From a virus, in IMG/VR virus record IMGVR_UViG_3300034980_000520, positions 1 to 64,000 of that record: a DNA stretch of 64,000 nucleotides; one strand, 5' to 3'. The notes beneath the pieces were generated by a model that was not told where the DNA came from, made no database searches, and worked only from the letters and a program-made list of their open reading frames with translations. Each line of letters starts with the position of its first letter. The stretch's first letter is position 1. Position numbers and translations under genes: made by a program. This document shows positions 50,896 through 59,024 of the stretch, one piece after another.

Positions 50896-52070
50896 GGTTT
50901 TTATCCCTTTTAACAGCGCTAGCGCTGACTGGCACCGCACACGCTGACGATTTTAGCGACAGCGAGACGTCCTATTCGGGCGCATCTATCTTAGAAGGAG
51001 ACTGGGACGTATCGTTTGAAGCCGCTACCGACATCGCTGGCAGTGAGGACCGATTTCCGTACGCCTTTTTTGAAGGGAACACCCTTTATGTGGGCAACTC
51101 AGATCCGCAGGATAACACCATTGACGCCATCGTGGAGTTTTTCTGGTTTCAATCGTCTATCGATAGAGGCACAGATTTTTATGTTGCCGTCATCAAGACA
51201 AGAGTTACGCCCGGGCACAACTGCTTTTATGCCCCTTGGGGCTGGGCAGATGGTGCCCAGTGCAAACTATGGGCAGACGAGTGGAGTGATTGGGGCGAGC
51301 ATCCAGTTTTATCGGTAGAGGCACTGACAGACATTGAACGCGAACAAGGTGCCTTCCGCTGGGACTGGTCCGTTCCATTTGAGTCCTATGGCATCGATGC
51401 TTATGGACAAGTAACGTTTCAGAATGCATACGGAATTGGATCTGATTCAGAAGGCGCCGTCATGGCTCATGGGGAGTACCCCATTAACGAAGATGGGGAA
51501 GTAGAGGCGGAGGGCAATGTACAGATCAAGGGCTATCACTCATCAGAGTATTCAGTTCAAACACAATACGAAGTCACACTTTATGAGTGGGATGTGTTTG
51601 TGGATGGAAGAGCTGATCTAATGGCTTGGGACATGTACTTAAACCTTGGAGCAAGAGAAACACAATCGGCTTACCACGAATACTTTTTGAGTGTTCAGGT
51701 TGAGGAAGGCATGCCGTTCATGATAGATGAGTTAAACTTTATGGGAAACTTCGATACCGGCTGGTATGATCCCTTCCATCACGAACTTGGTGTGACACTT
51801 ACAGACTTGGTTATTTCACAGCCGTTCTTTATTCCCGCAGAAGAAGAAGAGGAAGAAGAGCCCGCTGTTACGGAGAGCGATACGGGAAACTCACAGGAGC
51901 ACGAAGACACTGGTGATGACGACACGAGCACTCCTTTTGAGTTTGCTGACGATGAGTCTGAGCCGGGAACAAAGTCTTCCGCCGGCTGCAGCGGCAGCGC
52001 CACTAACCGTGGTAGTCTGTATGTTATCTTTATGGCTGCCTTGCTAGCAGGGTTCAGAAGGGAAGATTGA
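50892..52070 (+). CDS. Secreted protein with MYXO-CTERM-like sorting tail
   Basis: 392 residues from GTG 50892. A clear signal peptide (MRFLSLLTALALTGTAHA) precedes about 310 residues of acidic, aromatic, beta-rich sequence (e.g. DAIVEFFWFQSS, EYSVQTQYEVTLYEWDVFVDG). Then comes a low-complexity linker (EEEEEEEPAV, DTG and EDTGDDDTS). The end is GCSG, a hydrophobic segment (LYVIFMAALLAGF) and RRED. Signal, acidic DTG linker, Cys, TM and Arg is the layout of MYXO-CTERM/related sorting tails of myxobacteria and relatives. Host-like surface protein is the best reading; function unknown. Confidence 0.65.
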   Translation: MRFLSLLTALALTGTAHADDFSDSETSYSGASILEGDWDVSFEAATDIAGSEDRFPYAFFEGNTLYVGNSDPQDNTIDAIVEFFWFQSSIDRGTDFYVAVIKTRVTPGHNCFYAPWGWADGAQCKLWADEWSDWGEHPVLSVEALTDIEREQGAFRWDWSVPFESYGIDAYGQVTFQNAYGIGSDSEGAVMAHGEYPINEDGEVEAEGNVQIKGYHSSEYSVQTQYEVTLYEWDVFVDGRADLMAWDMYLNLGARETQSAYHEYFLSVQVEEGMPFMIDELNFMGNFDTGWYDPFHHELGVTLTDLVISQPFFIPAEEEEEEEPAVTESDTGNSQEHEDTGDDDTSTPFEFADDESEPGTKSSAGCSGSATNRGSLYVIFMAALLAGFRRED

Positions 52071-52963
52071 TATTAGAGCGACAGCATGTAGTGCTTGGAA
52101 GCTCTCTTAGCGCTCTTCTATTCGCCTATATTAATGATTATGCTGTTGTTTTTACAAAGCCAAGAACGCCCTTTAAGTTCGATTATTTGAGTACTAAATT
52201 AGATCTTTCGAGCCTCAAAATACCTTTTAATAATTTAACGCTTAAAAGTTTCGACAGTAAAATGCAAGTTGGTATACAAAAGGTGTTATTATGGGAACGC
52301 ATATTGTTTCTGCAGTCGTTACGAGGAAATATAATATCCACTAAGGACGCTCACAGCTTACGTCTTGCCGGCAACACGATAACGATATCCAACGAGTATT
52401 CTAAAATATTAGATTTGGTTTTTGAAAAGTGTTATTATTATGGCGACGACGGGGCAGCAGGATTTACAGAGAAAACAGATCTTGACGAAGCTACCTATAT
52501 ATGTTATGATTATATAGCATTCAATAGTGGAGGAAAACATGAAATTGATTACATCAGAACAGGTGATGATTTTGTCAGCGAGATATGGTTTTATAGTTCC
52601 GACCGTATTGATGGAAATACTCCTGTTAGAGATGCTTGTGCGGTATCAACACTAACCAAGCAGCAACTACAGGACTTTGATTTTTCAGAAACTATGGCGA
52701 GGTTTAAAACACTTCAAGTTATGAAAGATAATGGAATGAGAGGAAAATTCAATGGATACACAAAAAAAGGAAAGGCTCGGCACTATGATTTTAGAACATC
52801 TAGCATTAGGCGCTCAACGCAGCGCGACTACCATGAACCGAGAGCGCACTCCTCTTGTATCGAGATTAAAGCCCCCGATGAAGAAAATTTACTTAAATCT
52901 TTGCCGAATGCTGCAGCCAACACCTGTAGACTTTTAGAGAGATTAGATGAAAACTCATCTTAG
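52067..52963 (+). CDS. Hypothetical protein with Rossmann-like start
   Basis: 298 residues from TTG 52067, overlapping the preceding stop. The first 30 residues (VVLGSSLSALLFAYINDYAVVF) have a strand-GxSxSA-helix pattern like nucleotide-binding Rossmann folds, but no second motif is evident. The rest is beta-rich and aromatic with FNSGGKHEIDYIRTGDDFVSEIWFY. I do not recognise a family. The overlap with the next gene, a putative nucleotidyltransferase, suggests they work together. Confidence 0.55.
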   Translation: MILERQHVVLGSSLSALLFAYINDYAVVFTKPRTPFKFDYLSTKLDLSSLKIPFNNLTLKSFDSKMQVGIQKVLLWERILFLQSLRGNIISTKDAHSLRLAGNTITISNEYSKILDLVFEKCYYYGDDGAAGFTEKTDLDEATYICYDYIAFNSGGKHEIDYIRTGDDFVSEIWFYSSDRIDGNTPVRDACAVSTLTKQQLQDFDFSETMARFKTLQVMKDNGMRGKFNGYTKKGKARHYDFRTSSIRRSTQRDYHEPRAHSSCIEIKAPDEENLLKSLPNAAANTCRLLERLDENSS

Positions 52964-53828
52964 CGGTATAATTCCGCTTGCAAATCATGAAAACGATTTG
53001 GGAGTCGACTTCCCAGCGCCACTGATTCCAGTTGAAAATGGTTTCACAGCTGTTCAAAAATCGGTATTTGAATGTACCATGGCGGGCTGCGACACTATAT
53101 GGATTGTCGCGAATGATGATCTCTCCCCATCCATAAGGGCAATCGTGGGGGACTGGGCATATGATCCAGTATACTTTAAGAGAGACATGGCAAGTAAATA
53201 TTATTCCGAACTTAGGAAAGAAGTGCCTATTTATTATGTTGCGATTAATCCTAAAGATCGCGATCGTCGCGATTCATATGGCTGGTCGGTGTTGCATGGC
53301 ATCCACACAGCATATATGACGTCTTATAAGATTTCAAAATGGATTGTGCCGGAAAAATATTTTATTTCTTTTCCCTTTGGGGTTTATGATCCGCATATTT
53401 TAAGAGACTATCGCAAAATAATCAGAGATAAGAATAATAATTTTTTCTTAAAACACGACAAAAACTATATAAAAGATAATGTGCCGCTAGCGTGCACGAT
53501 GACAGGAGAAGACTTTAAATTATGTCGAAGAGCGATAAACAAAAAGACAACAAGGGAGTATTTACCCCCTTTACCGAACCAGCAATACCCTACCCAAAAG
53601 TTGCCCCTCCACGAAAGGTGGTCAGCACGGACGTTCAATTTCAAAGAAATTTTCGATAGTATTGACGAGAAGGGTGCAACGTACGTAGACTTACCGTGGC
53701 ATTATGATGTGTCAGGGTGGGACGGCTATGTAGCGTACATGCGATCAGAAAATAAGATAAAAAAGCCCATTGAAGCATTGACAAAGCCCCACCAACATGT
53801 TAAGATACCATATGATTCGGAGGGATAA
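52947..53828 (+). CDS. Nucleotidyltransferase-like protein
   Basis: 293 residues. The N-terminus SGIIPLANHENDLGVDFPAPLIPVENGFTAVQKSVFECTMAGCDTIWIVAND matches, in spacing, sugar-nucleotide pyrophosphorylases: PLA-G-x2-R-x4-PK-P-x3-V-x-G, then a helix and an A-G-x4-I-W-I-V-x-N step. The G-x-G-x-R loop is not conserved, so activity is uncertain. The middle has WSVLHGIHTAYMTSYKISKWIVPEKYFISFPFGVYDP. A sugar or base modification role, or a hydrolase of the same fold, is possible. It ends directly before the DnaE gene. Confidence 0.5.
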   Translation: MKTHLSGIIPLANHENDLGVDFPAPLIPVENGFTAVQKSVFECTMAGCDTIWIVANDDLSPSIRAIVGDWAYDPVYFKRDMASKYYSELRKEVPIYYVAINPKDRDRRDSYGWSVLHGIHTAYMTSYKISKWIVPEKYFISFPFGVYDPHILRDYRKIIRDKNNNFFLKHDKNYIKDNVPLACTMTGEDFKLCRRAINKKTTREYLPPLPNQQYPTQKLPLHERWSARTFNFKEIFDSIDEKGATYVDLPWHYDVSGWDGYVAYMRSENKIKKPIEALTKPHQHVKIPYDSEG

Positions 53829-56800
53829 GTGAATCGTATAAATTCTAAAATTAAATTCGTAGGCTTGCACGCACACAGCGTGGCAGGATCTATTTTTGAT
53901 GCCATTGGGTATCCGCAAGATCATATGGATTTTGCATATGAAAACGGCTGTGACGCCTTGGCATTAACCGATCATGGAAACATGAATGGTTTGGCATATC
54001 AGGTACTGCATGCAAAAAAGATGCAGGAAGCAGGAAAGGAGTTCAAGCCTATCTTTGGTTGTGAGGCATACTTCACGCCATCCATTGCTGAATGGCATGA
54101 TGCCTACAACAAGGCGATGGAAGACAAGAAGCGCGCCCGCTCGATCAAGAAGGACGAGCAATCTGGCGCCACCGTCGAAGACGAAGGCGACAGCAAAAAG
54201 ATTCAAGGGATTCTTAAGCGCCGCCGACATCTAGTGCTGCTGGTGCAGAACCAGACAGGGCTTAATAATCTATTCAAGCTTGTATCGGAATCATATCAGC
54301 CAGAGAACTTTTACCGCTACCCCCGAATTGACTACGCACTGCTGAAGAAGTACAATGAGGGTATCATAGCCTCGTCAGCATGCCTAGGAGGCGTTTATGC
54401 CGGCAACTACTGGGAGCATCGGGAGGAAGGCGAAGAAGCCGTCCTAGAGGCAATGCGAGAGTCTACGCGACAAATGGTTGACATCTTTGGAGATCGCTGG
54501 TACGCCGAGATTCAGTGGAACAATATTAAAGAGCAACATGAGTTAAATCAATATGTCATTCAGATTGCTAAAGAGTTTGGCGTTGGACTGGTGACGACAG
54601 CCGACAGCCATTACCCCAACCCTGACGCTTGGAAGGACAGAGAGCTTTACAAGCGTCTTGGTTGGCTTGGTAAGGGGCGCCCATCTTGGGCAGAGGAGGA
54701 GTCGCAACTACCTGCAGGCGTTGAAGAAATTGGTTATGAGTTGTATCCAAAGAATGGCGATCAGATGTGGGAGAGCTATAAACAATACTCCGAGGAACAA
54801 GGCTTTGAGTATGACGATGAGATAGTATTAGAGAGCATCGAAGAGACACACAGAATTGCGTTCGATCGAATTGAATCATTCTTGCCAGATAACACGGTGC
54901 GTTTGCCAGAGTTCGTTGTGCCAGCCGGCTATACTGCCACGCAAGCGCTCGTCCAGTATGCCCTTGAGGGCTTAAAAGAAAGAGGTATGCACACCAACAA
55001 GGAGTATACCGATAGACTCAAGCGTGAATTGAATGTGATTGATGATCGAGGGTTTTCCAAGTATTTCTTAACGATGAAATCTATTGTTGATGTTGCATCG
55101 CAAATGATGCTCCCCGGCCCAGGCAGAGGATCTGCCGCCGGTTCTCTAGTGGCGTATGCTCTTGATATCACGCAAGTTGATCCCATCAAGCATGGGCTCC
55201 TCTTCTCTCGCTTTCTGCGCTCAGACGCCACGGACTACCCTGATATCGATTACGATGTGTCGGACAGCATGGCACTCAAGGAGAAGCTCGTTGACATGTG
55301 GGGAGCCGATTGTGTTGCGCCTATTTCTAACTGGAACACGCTGCAGCTCAAAAGTTTAATTAAAGACATCTCAAAGCTTTATGATATTCCATTTACGGAG
55401 GTGAATACGGTTACCTCCATTATGATCCGCGAAGCCACACCCGAAGCAAAGCGCAAGCACGGAATCAAGTCAGGCGTGTATGCGCCCACGTGGGAGGAGG
55501 TGATCGAGTTTTCACCATCCCTGCAATCCTATCTTGCGAAACACCCAGCAGTTAAAACACACGTTGAAGGGCTAGTGGGGCAAGTTCGCTCTTGCTCTCG
55601 CCACGCCGGCGGCGTTGTGATTGCAGAGAATCTGGACGAAAACATGCCGCTTATTAATTCTGGTGGAGTGCGACAGGCACCATGGGCAGAGGGGCAGAAC
55701 GTCCGACATCTTGAACCAATGGGATTCATTAAGTTTGATTTGCTAGGACTGTCGACGCTAAAGATGATGGAGGGTTGTATCGAGCATATTCTCCAGCGCC
55801 ACCACGGAGTCGAGAAACCTACCTTCGCACAAGTTAGAGAATATTATGACAAGAACCTTCACCCCGACGTCATTGATACCAATAATCAAGAGGTGTATGA
55901 AAATGTATTCCACAAAGGTAAGTGGGCAGGCATCTTTCAGTTTACCGAGCAGGGAGCACAAAAGTTCTGTGTTCGCGCCAAGCCTCGCAACATCATCGAT
56001 GTGTCGGCTATCACTTCCATCTATCGTCCTGGGCCGCTTGCAGCTAATGTCCACGACGAATACGTAGAAGCAAAAGAGAGCCCACATCATATCAAGTATT
56101 TGAACGATGACTCGCACGATATCACGCAGGAGACATTCGGTTTCCTAATTTTCCAAGAGCAAATTGCTCTGCTAGCACACAAGCTTGGAGGCTTGACTCT
56201 CGATGAGGGTAATATGCTTCGCAAGGTGCTGACTAAGAAGGGTACCGGTAAGGGATCCGTGAAGGGGAGGCTACATGATAAGTTCATTTCCGGCTGCTTT
56301 AAGAACAAGATCTCAAAAGACGAGGCACAAGCGCTTTGGGACAAGTTTGAATATTTCTCAGGATATGGTTTTAACAAGTCTCACGCAGTATCTTACAGCT
56401 TGATTTCGTTTCAGTGCGCGTGGCTTTGGAACTACTATCCTGCCGAATGGATGGCAGCGTTTCTAGACAAAGAGCCAGAGAGTCGGAAGGAAAAGGCAAT
56501 CAATACTGCCAAGAAGTTTGGGTTTGAGATTGAGCCTTTGGACGTTAACAAATCGGGCACGGTGTGGGAGATTAGTGCTGACGGCAAGACACTGATCCAG
56601 CCTCTTACTTCTATTAAGGGATTGGGAATGTCAGCTATTGAACAAATTTTAGCTAACCGTCCATTCCTGAATGCAGAGGATCTTTTATTCCGAGAAAGTG
56701 TTTCATATAGCAAGCTTAATAAAAAGGCGTTAGATGCGCTGTGTCGCGGAGGCGCCTTGGACAATATTGTTGATGATAGATTCTCGGGACGCAAGCATTT

Positions 56801-57260
56801 TTGGTCGGCTTGTGTGGTGGATCGGCCGAAGAGCCTCAAGAAATTCGGAGAGAATATGGAAACATATTACCCAGAAGGAGACTTCAGCGAAGAAGAGGTA
56901 ATTCAGTTTAAAACGGATCTAACAGGAGTGTTCCCTCTTAACTTGGTGGTTAGCGCCGAGATGATTCAAGCGCTCCAAGAAAGATTCATCCCGCCCATCT
57001 CCGAGTTCGATCAAGAATTGCAGGTGTGCTGGTTTATCCCAAGAGCCATCACCGCACGGAAGACTAAAAATGGAAAACTTTATTGGATCTTAGACGTAGT
57101 TGACTCCAACAACGAACTAACTAGAATAAGATGCTGGGGAGTTAAGCCAGAGAAAGATCGTTTGCATTTGAATCGCGCTTACATGGCGAGATTGAATTAC
57201 GATCCTAATTGGGGCTTTAGTACCTACGCTATTGGTAGAACATTCAAACTGTTAGGGTAG
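53829..57260 (+). CDS. dnaE: DNA polymerase III alpha subunit (family C, DnaE)
   Basis: 1143 residues from GTG 53829 (no ATG nearby). Replicative polymerase. The PHP domain has LHAHSVAGSIFDAIGYP, ALTDHGNMNGLAYQ, GCEAYF and TTADSHYPNP, so its metal ligands look intact. The palm has PGRGSAAGSLVAYALDITQVDP and PDIDYD (D472, D474). Later steps are SRHAGGVVI, FQEQIALLAHKLGGLTLDEGNMLRKVLTKK and GYGFNKSHAVSYSLIS. The C-terminal OB domain (ARKTKNGKLYWILDVVDSN) is present. Length is close to bacterial DnaE1 (about 1160). No beta clamp gene is seen here, so the host clamp may serve. Confidence 0.96.
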   Translation: MNRINSKIKFVGLHAHSVAGSIFDAIGYPQDHMDFAYENGCDALALTDHGNMNGLAYQVLHAKKMQEAGKEFKPIFGCEAYFTPSIAEWHDAYNKAMEDKKRARSIKKDEQSGATVEDEGDSKKIQGILKRRRHLVLLVQNQTGLNNLFKLVSESYQPENFYRYPRIDYALLKKYNEGIIASSACLGGVYAGNYWEHREEGEEAVLEAMRESTRQMVDIFGDRWYAEIQWNNIKEQHELNQYVIQIAKEFGVGLVTTADSHYPNPDAWKDRELYKRLGWLGKGRPSWAEEESQLPAGVEEIGYELYPKNGDQMWESYKQYSEEQGFEYDDEIVLESIEETHRIAFDRIESFLPDNTVRLPEFVVPAGYTATQALVQYALEGLKERGMHTNKEYTDRLKRELNVIDDRGFSKYFLTMKSIVDVASQMMLPGPGRGSAAGSLVAYALDITQVDPIKHGLLFSRFLRSDATDYPDIDYDVSDSMALKEKLVDMWGADCVAPISNWNTLQLKSLIKDISKLYDIPFTEVNTVTSIMIREATPEAKRKHGIKSGVYAPTWEEVIEFSPSLQSYLAKHPAVKTHVEGLVGQVRSCSRHAGGVVIAENLDENMPLINSGGVRQAPWAEGQNVRHLEPMGFIKFDLLGLSTLKMMEGCIEHILQRHHGVEKPTFAQVREYYDKNLHPDVIDTNNQEVYENVFHKGKWAGIFQFTEQGAQKFCVRAKPRNIIDVSAITSIYRPGPLAANVHDEYVEAKESPHHIKYLNDDSHDITQETFGFLIFQEQIALLAHKLGGLTLDEGNMLRKVLTKKGTGKGSVKGRLHDKFISGCFKNKISKDEAQALWDKFEYFSGYGFNKSHAVSYSLISFQCAWLWNYYPAEWMAAFLDKEPESRKEKAINTAKKFGFEIEPLDVNKSGTVWEISADGKTLIQPLTSIKGLGMSAIEQILANRPFLNAEDLLFRESVSYSKLNKKALDALCRGGALDNIVDDRFSGRKHFWSACVVDRPKSLKKFGENMETYYPEGDFSEEEVIQFKTDLTGVFPLNLVVSAEMIQALQERFIPPISEFDQELQVCWFIPRAITARKTKNGKLYWILDVVDSNNELTRIRCWGVKPEKDRLHLNRAYMARLNYDPNWGFSTYAIGRTFKLLG

Positions 57261-57262
57261 AC

Positions 57263-57868
57263 ATGAATATACTTAAAAACTTTAGCCCGCTCTTAAAAGA
57301 GCCAAAATTCATCGATGACTTGCCTGTTGTTATAAGGTTGACAAAGTTTGATGAGACATCCGCCAAGGGTTTTTCTGCAGCCGTAATGAAGGCGCAGAAC
57401 ACAGGGCAGCCTGTCTTGCCAATTATTATCGACAGTTATGGTGGGCAAGTATACAGCTTGATGTCTATGATATCAGATATTAAGCACAGTCGCATTCCTG
57501 TTGCAACTATCGTTCAGGGAAAAGCGATGTCTTGCGGGGCAATCCTCTTCAGCTTTGGAGCCGAAGGCAAGAGATATATGGATCCGGATGCGACAGTTAT
57601 GATTCATGACGTTAGCTCGATGGATCACGGGAAAGTGGAAGAACTCAAAGCCTCTGCGGAGGAAGCCGAGCGCCTTAACCAGAAAATATATTCAATGATG
57701 GCGGAAAATTGTGGACAGCACAGGGACTATTTTTTAGACATTGTACACGAAAAGGGACATGCCGATTGGTTCTTAGAGGCAGACGAGTGTTTAAAACACA
57801 ATCTTGCCAATCACCTGAAGGTACCAGAATTAAAAATTGAAGCAAAGGTTAAGTTCAGTTTCGAATGA
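57263..57868 (+). CDS. clpP: ClpP-like serine protease
   Basis: 201 residues, two bases after the DnaE gene. Catalytic triad by alignment to ClpP: S90 in GKAMSCGAIL (nucleophile), H115 in VMIHDVSS, D168 in DWFLEADECLKH. The IIIDSYGGQVYSLMSMISDI oxyanion/handle region is typical. It lacks the extended N-terminal loop of bacterial ClpP and does not show a clear hydrophobic pocket for ClpX. It could form its own ring with host ClpX/ClpA or act in virion protein processing. The head protease at 10294 is separate. Confidence 0.85.
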   Translation: MNILKNFSPLLKEPKFIDDLPVVIRLTKFDETSAKGFSAAVMKAQNTGQPVLPIIIDSYGGQVYSLMSMISDIKHSRIPVATIVQGKAMSCGAILFSFGAEGKRYMDPDATVMIHDVSSMDHGKVEELKASAEEAERLNQKIYSMMAENCGQHRDYFLDIVHEKGHADWFLEADECLKHNLANHLKVPELKIEAKVKFSFE

Positions 57869-57881
57869 ATCTATTTAATGT

Positions 57882-58586
57882 GTGATTAAAACCGAAAAAA
57901 TTAAATTGCGCCGAGTAATGAACGAGCTACACTATCTCTATGAGGAGATGGAGCTTATCGGAGATCTCTGTGGGACAGCCGCCGGTGACTTCGAAAGTTA
58001 TTACCGAGCCTTTTGCGCAGAGAACGATATTGATTTAAAGAAGCTGAACAAAGAAAACTCAGAACAGCTTAAAGAAATTTATGGTGTCAAAGATTTGGAA
58101 GAAGACGAGGTACCCTCCGAGCTTCCACGCTCTGGCTCCGCCGAACTGATTCCACAGAGTGGAGAAGCCAGCGATGCTGATCAGTTTATCCCCGATGATG
58201 ACGTTGTATACAAAGAACTCCACTCAATGTTTAATAAGATTTTTAAGAAGCTCGCCATGAAACTCCACCCTGATCGTATCGAAAATCATATACTTGATAA
58301 TGACGAGAAGATTAAGCTACGTAATGATTTTTCGAAAGCCAGAACATCCTTAGAAAAGAAGAAGTATTTCCATTTAGTAGAGATCAGCCGCCGCCACGGT
58401 ATTTATGTTACCGAGAGATATGGGCTGCAACTAAGATGGTTTAGAAAAGAGAGGGATAACGTACGCAAGCACGTAAATCATGAAAAATGCACATACAATT
58501 ATAAGTTTAGCGAATGCGAGACTGATGAGCAAAAAGATGCCCTCATCCGAGAATTTCTCCAGCAACTTTTTGGGATTTTAGCATAA
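57882..58586 (+). CDS. J-domain (DnaJ-like) protein
   Basis: 234 residues from GTG 57882; an ATG at 57918 is a possible alternative, both with weak ribosome sites. A helical N-terminal region leads to a J-domain-like segment at about 108-165 with HPD at 129-131 in MKLHPDRI, preceded by MFNKIFKKLA and followed by FSKARTSLEKKKYFHLVEIS, the helix II-HPD-helix III plan. J proteins stimulate host DnaK. The C-terminal 70 residues are basic then helical, unlike bacterial DnaJ. A CTATTTA at 57871 precedes it but lies too near the start to judge. Confidence 0.7.
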   Translation: MIKTEKIKLRRVMNELHYLYEEMELIGDLCGTAAGDFESYYRAFCAENDIDLKKLNKENSEQLKEIYGVKDLEEDEVPSELPRSGSAELIPQSGEASDADQFIPDDDVVYKELHSMFNKIFKKLAMKLHPDRIENHILDNDEKIKLRNDFSKARTSLEKKKYFHLVEISRRHGIYVTERYGLQLRWFRKERDNVRKHVNHEKCTYNYKFSECETDEQKDALIREFLQQLFGILA

Positions 58587-58603
58587 ATAACAACCAAAAA
58601 CGG

Positions 58604-58632
58604 TTGACAGCCGCATCCGCGGGTGTTATACT
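58604..58632 (+). promoter_or_regulatory. Sigma-70 promoter before the 58660 operon
   Basis: TTGACA (58604-58609), 17 bases, TATACT (58627-58632; five of six). It lies in the 73-base gap and is followed 28 bases later by the GTG start with an AAGGAGG ribosome site. It could drive the genes from 58660 to about 63660. Confidence 0.88.
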
Positions 58633-58659
58633 ATTAGTATAGTCATCAAGGAGGTATTA

Positions 58660-58914
58660 GTGGCTAACACAAACGAAGAAAAACAACAATATGTCAAGGA
58701 GTATATTCGCTCTTTGGCAGCAATCGAGGGGTGCATTGAACCCTATCAGGAGCAAAAGCGCGAACTGCGCACTGAATTCCGAGAGAACGGATGGCTCAAC
58801 ACGGATGAGATCCGAGCAGCAGTAAAGGCATATCGTCTTTACAAGCACAAAATCAACATTGACGAGGTGGTTGATAACTTCCACGTTATTTCAGGAGAAG
58901 GAGAAGAACAATAA
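58660..58914 (+). CDS. Small helical protein, unknown
   Basis: 84 residues from GTG 58660, AAGGAGG five bases upstream. Helical, with YVKEYIRSLAAIEGCIEPYQEQKRELRTEF then WLNTDEIRAAVKAYRLYKHK and an acidic C-terminus. The EPYxEQKxELxxEFxExG...EIxAAVKAYRxxK plan recalls small phage and bacterial nucleoid-associated helices (GapR/DUF2312-like), but the match is only in helix layout. First gene after a strong promoter, so probably expressed early. It ends overlapping the next start. Confidence 0.6.
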   Translation: MANTNEEKQQYVKEYIRSLAAIEGCIEPYQEQKRELRTEFRENGWLNTDEIRAAVKAYRLYKHKINIDEVVDNFHVISGEGEEQ

Positions 58915-59024
58915 TGGACAAATTTTTAAGTTCTATTTTATCAGTACCATGGATTCTTAAGGCAACGCTCTGGCTTTGTCACCTAGGAGAAGACTGGGGC
59001 GAAGAAGTCGAAGGCGAGGCATGA
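58914..59024 (+). CDS. Very small hydrophobic protein (36 residues)
   Basis: ATG at 58914 overlaps the preceding TAA by one base and has GGAGAAGGAGAAG upstream, a good ribosome site. The product is amphipathic-hydrophobic for residues 4-24 (FLSSILSVPWILKATLWLCHL) and ends acidic (GEEVEGEA). Its TGA overlaps the ATG of the next gene by four bases (ATGA at 59021). Function unknown; possibly a membrane-associated peptide or a coupling leader for the nuclease gene. Confidence 0.5.
   Translation: MDKFLSSILSVPWILKATLWLCHLGEDWGEEVEGEA

Noticed and set aside
58660-58914. Calling the 84-residue helical protein GapR
   Set aside because: The helix layout is similar, but key GapR residues cannot be confirmed by eye, so the gene is left as unknown.
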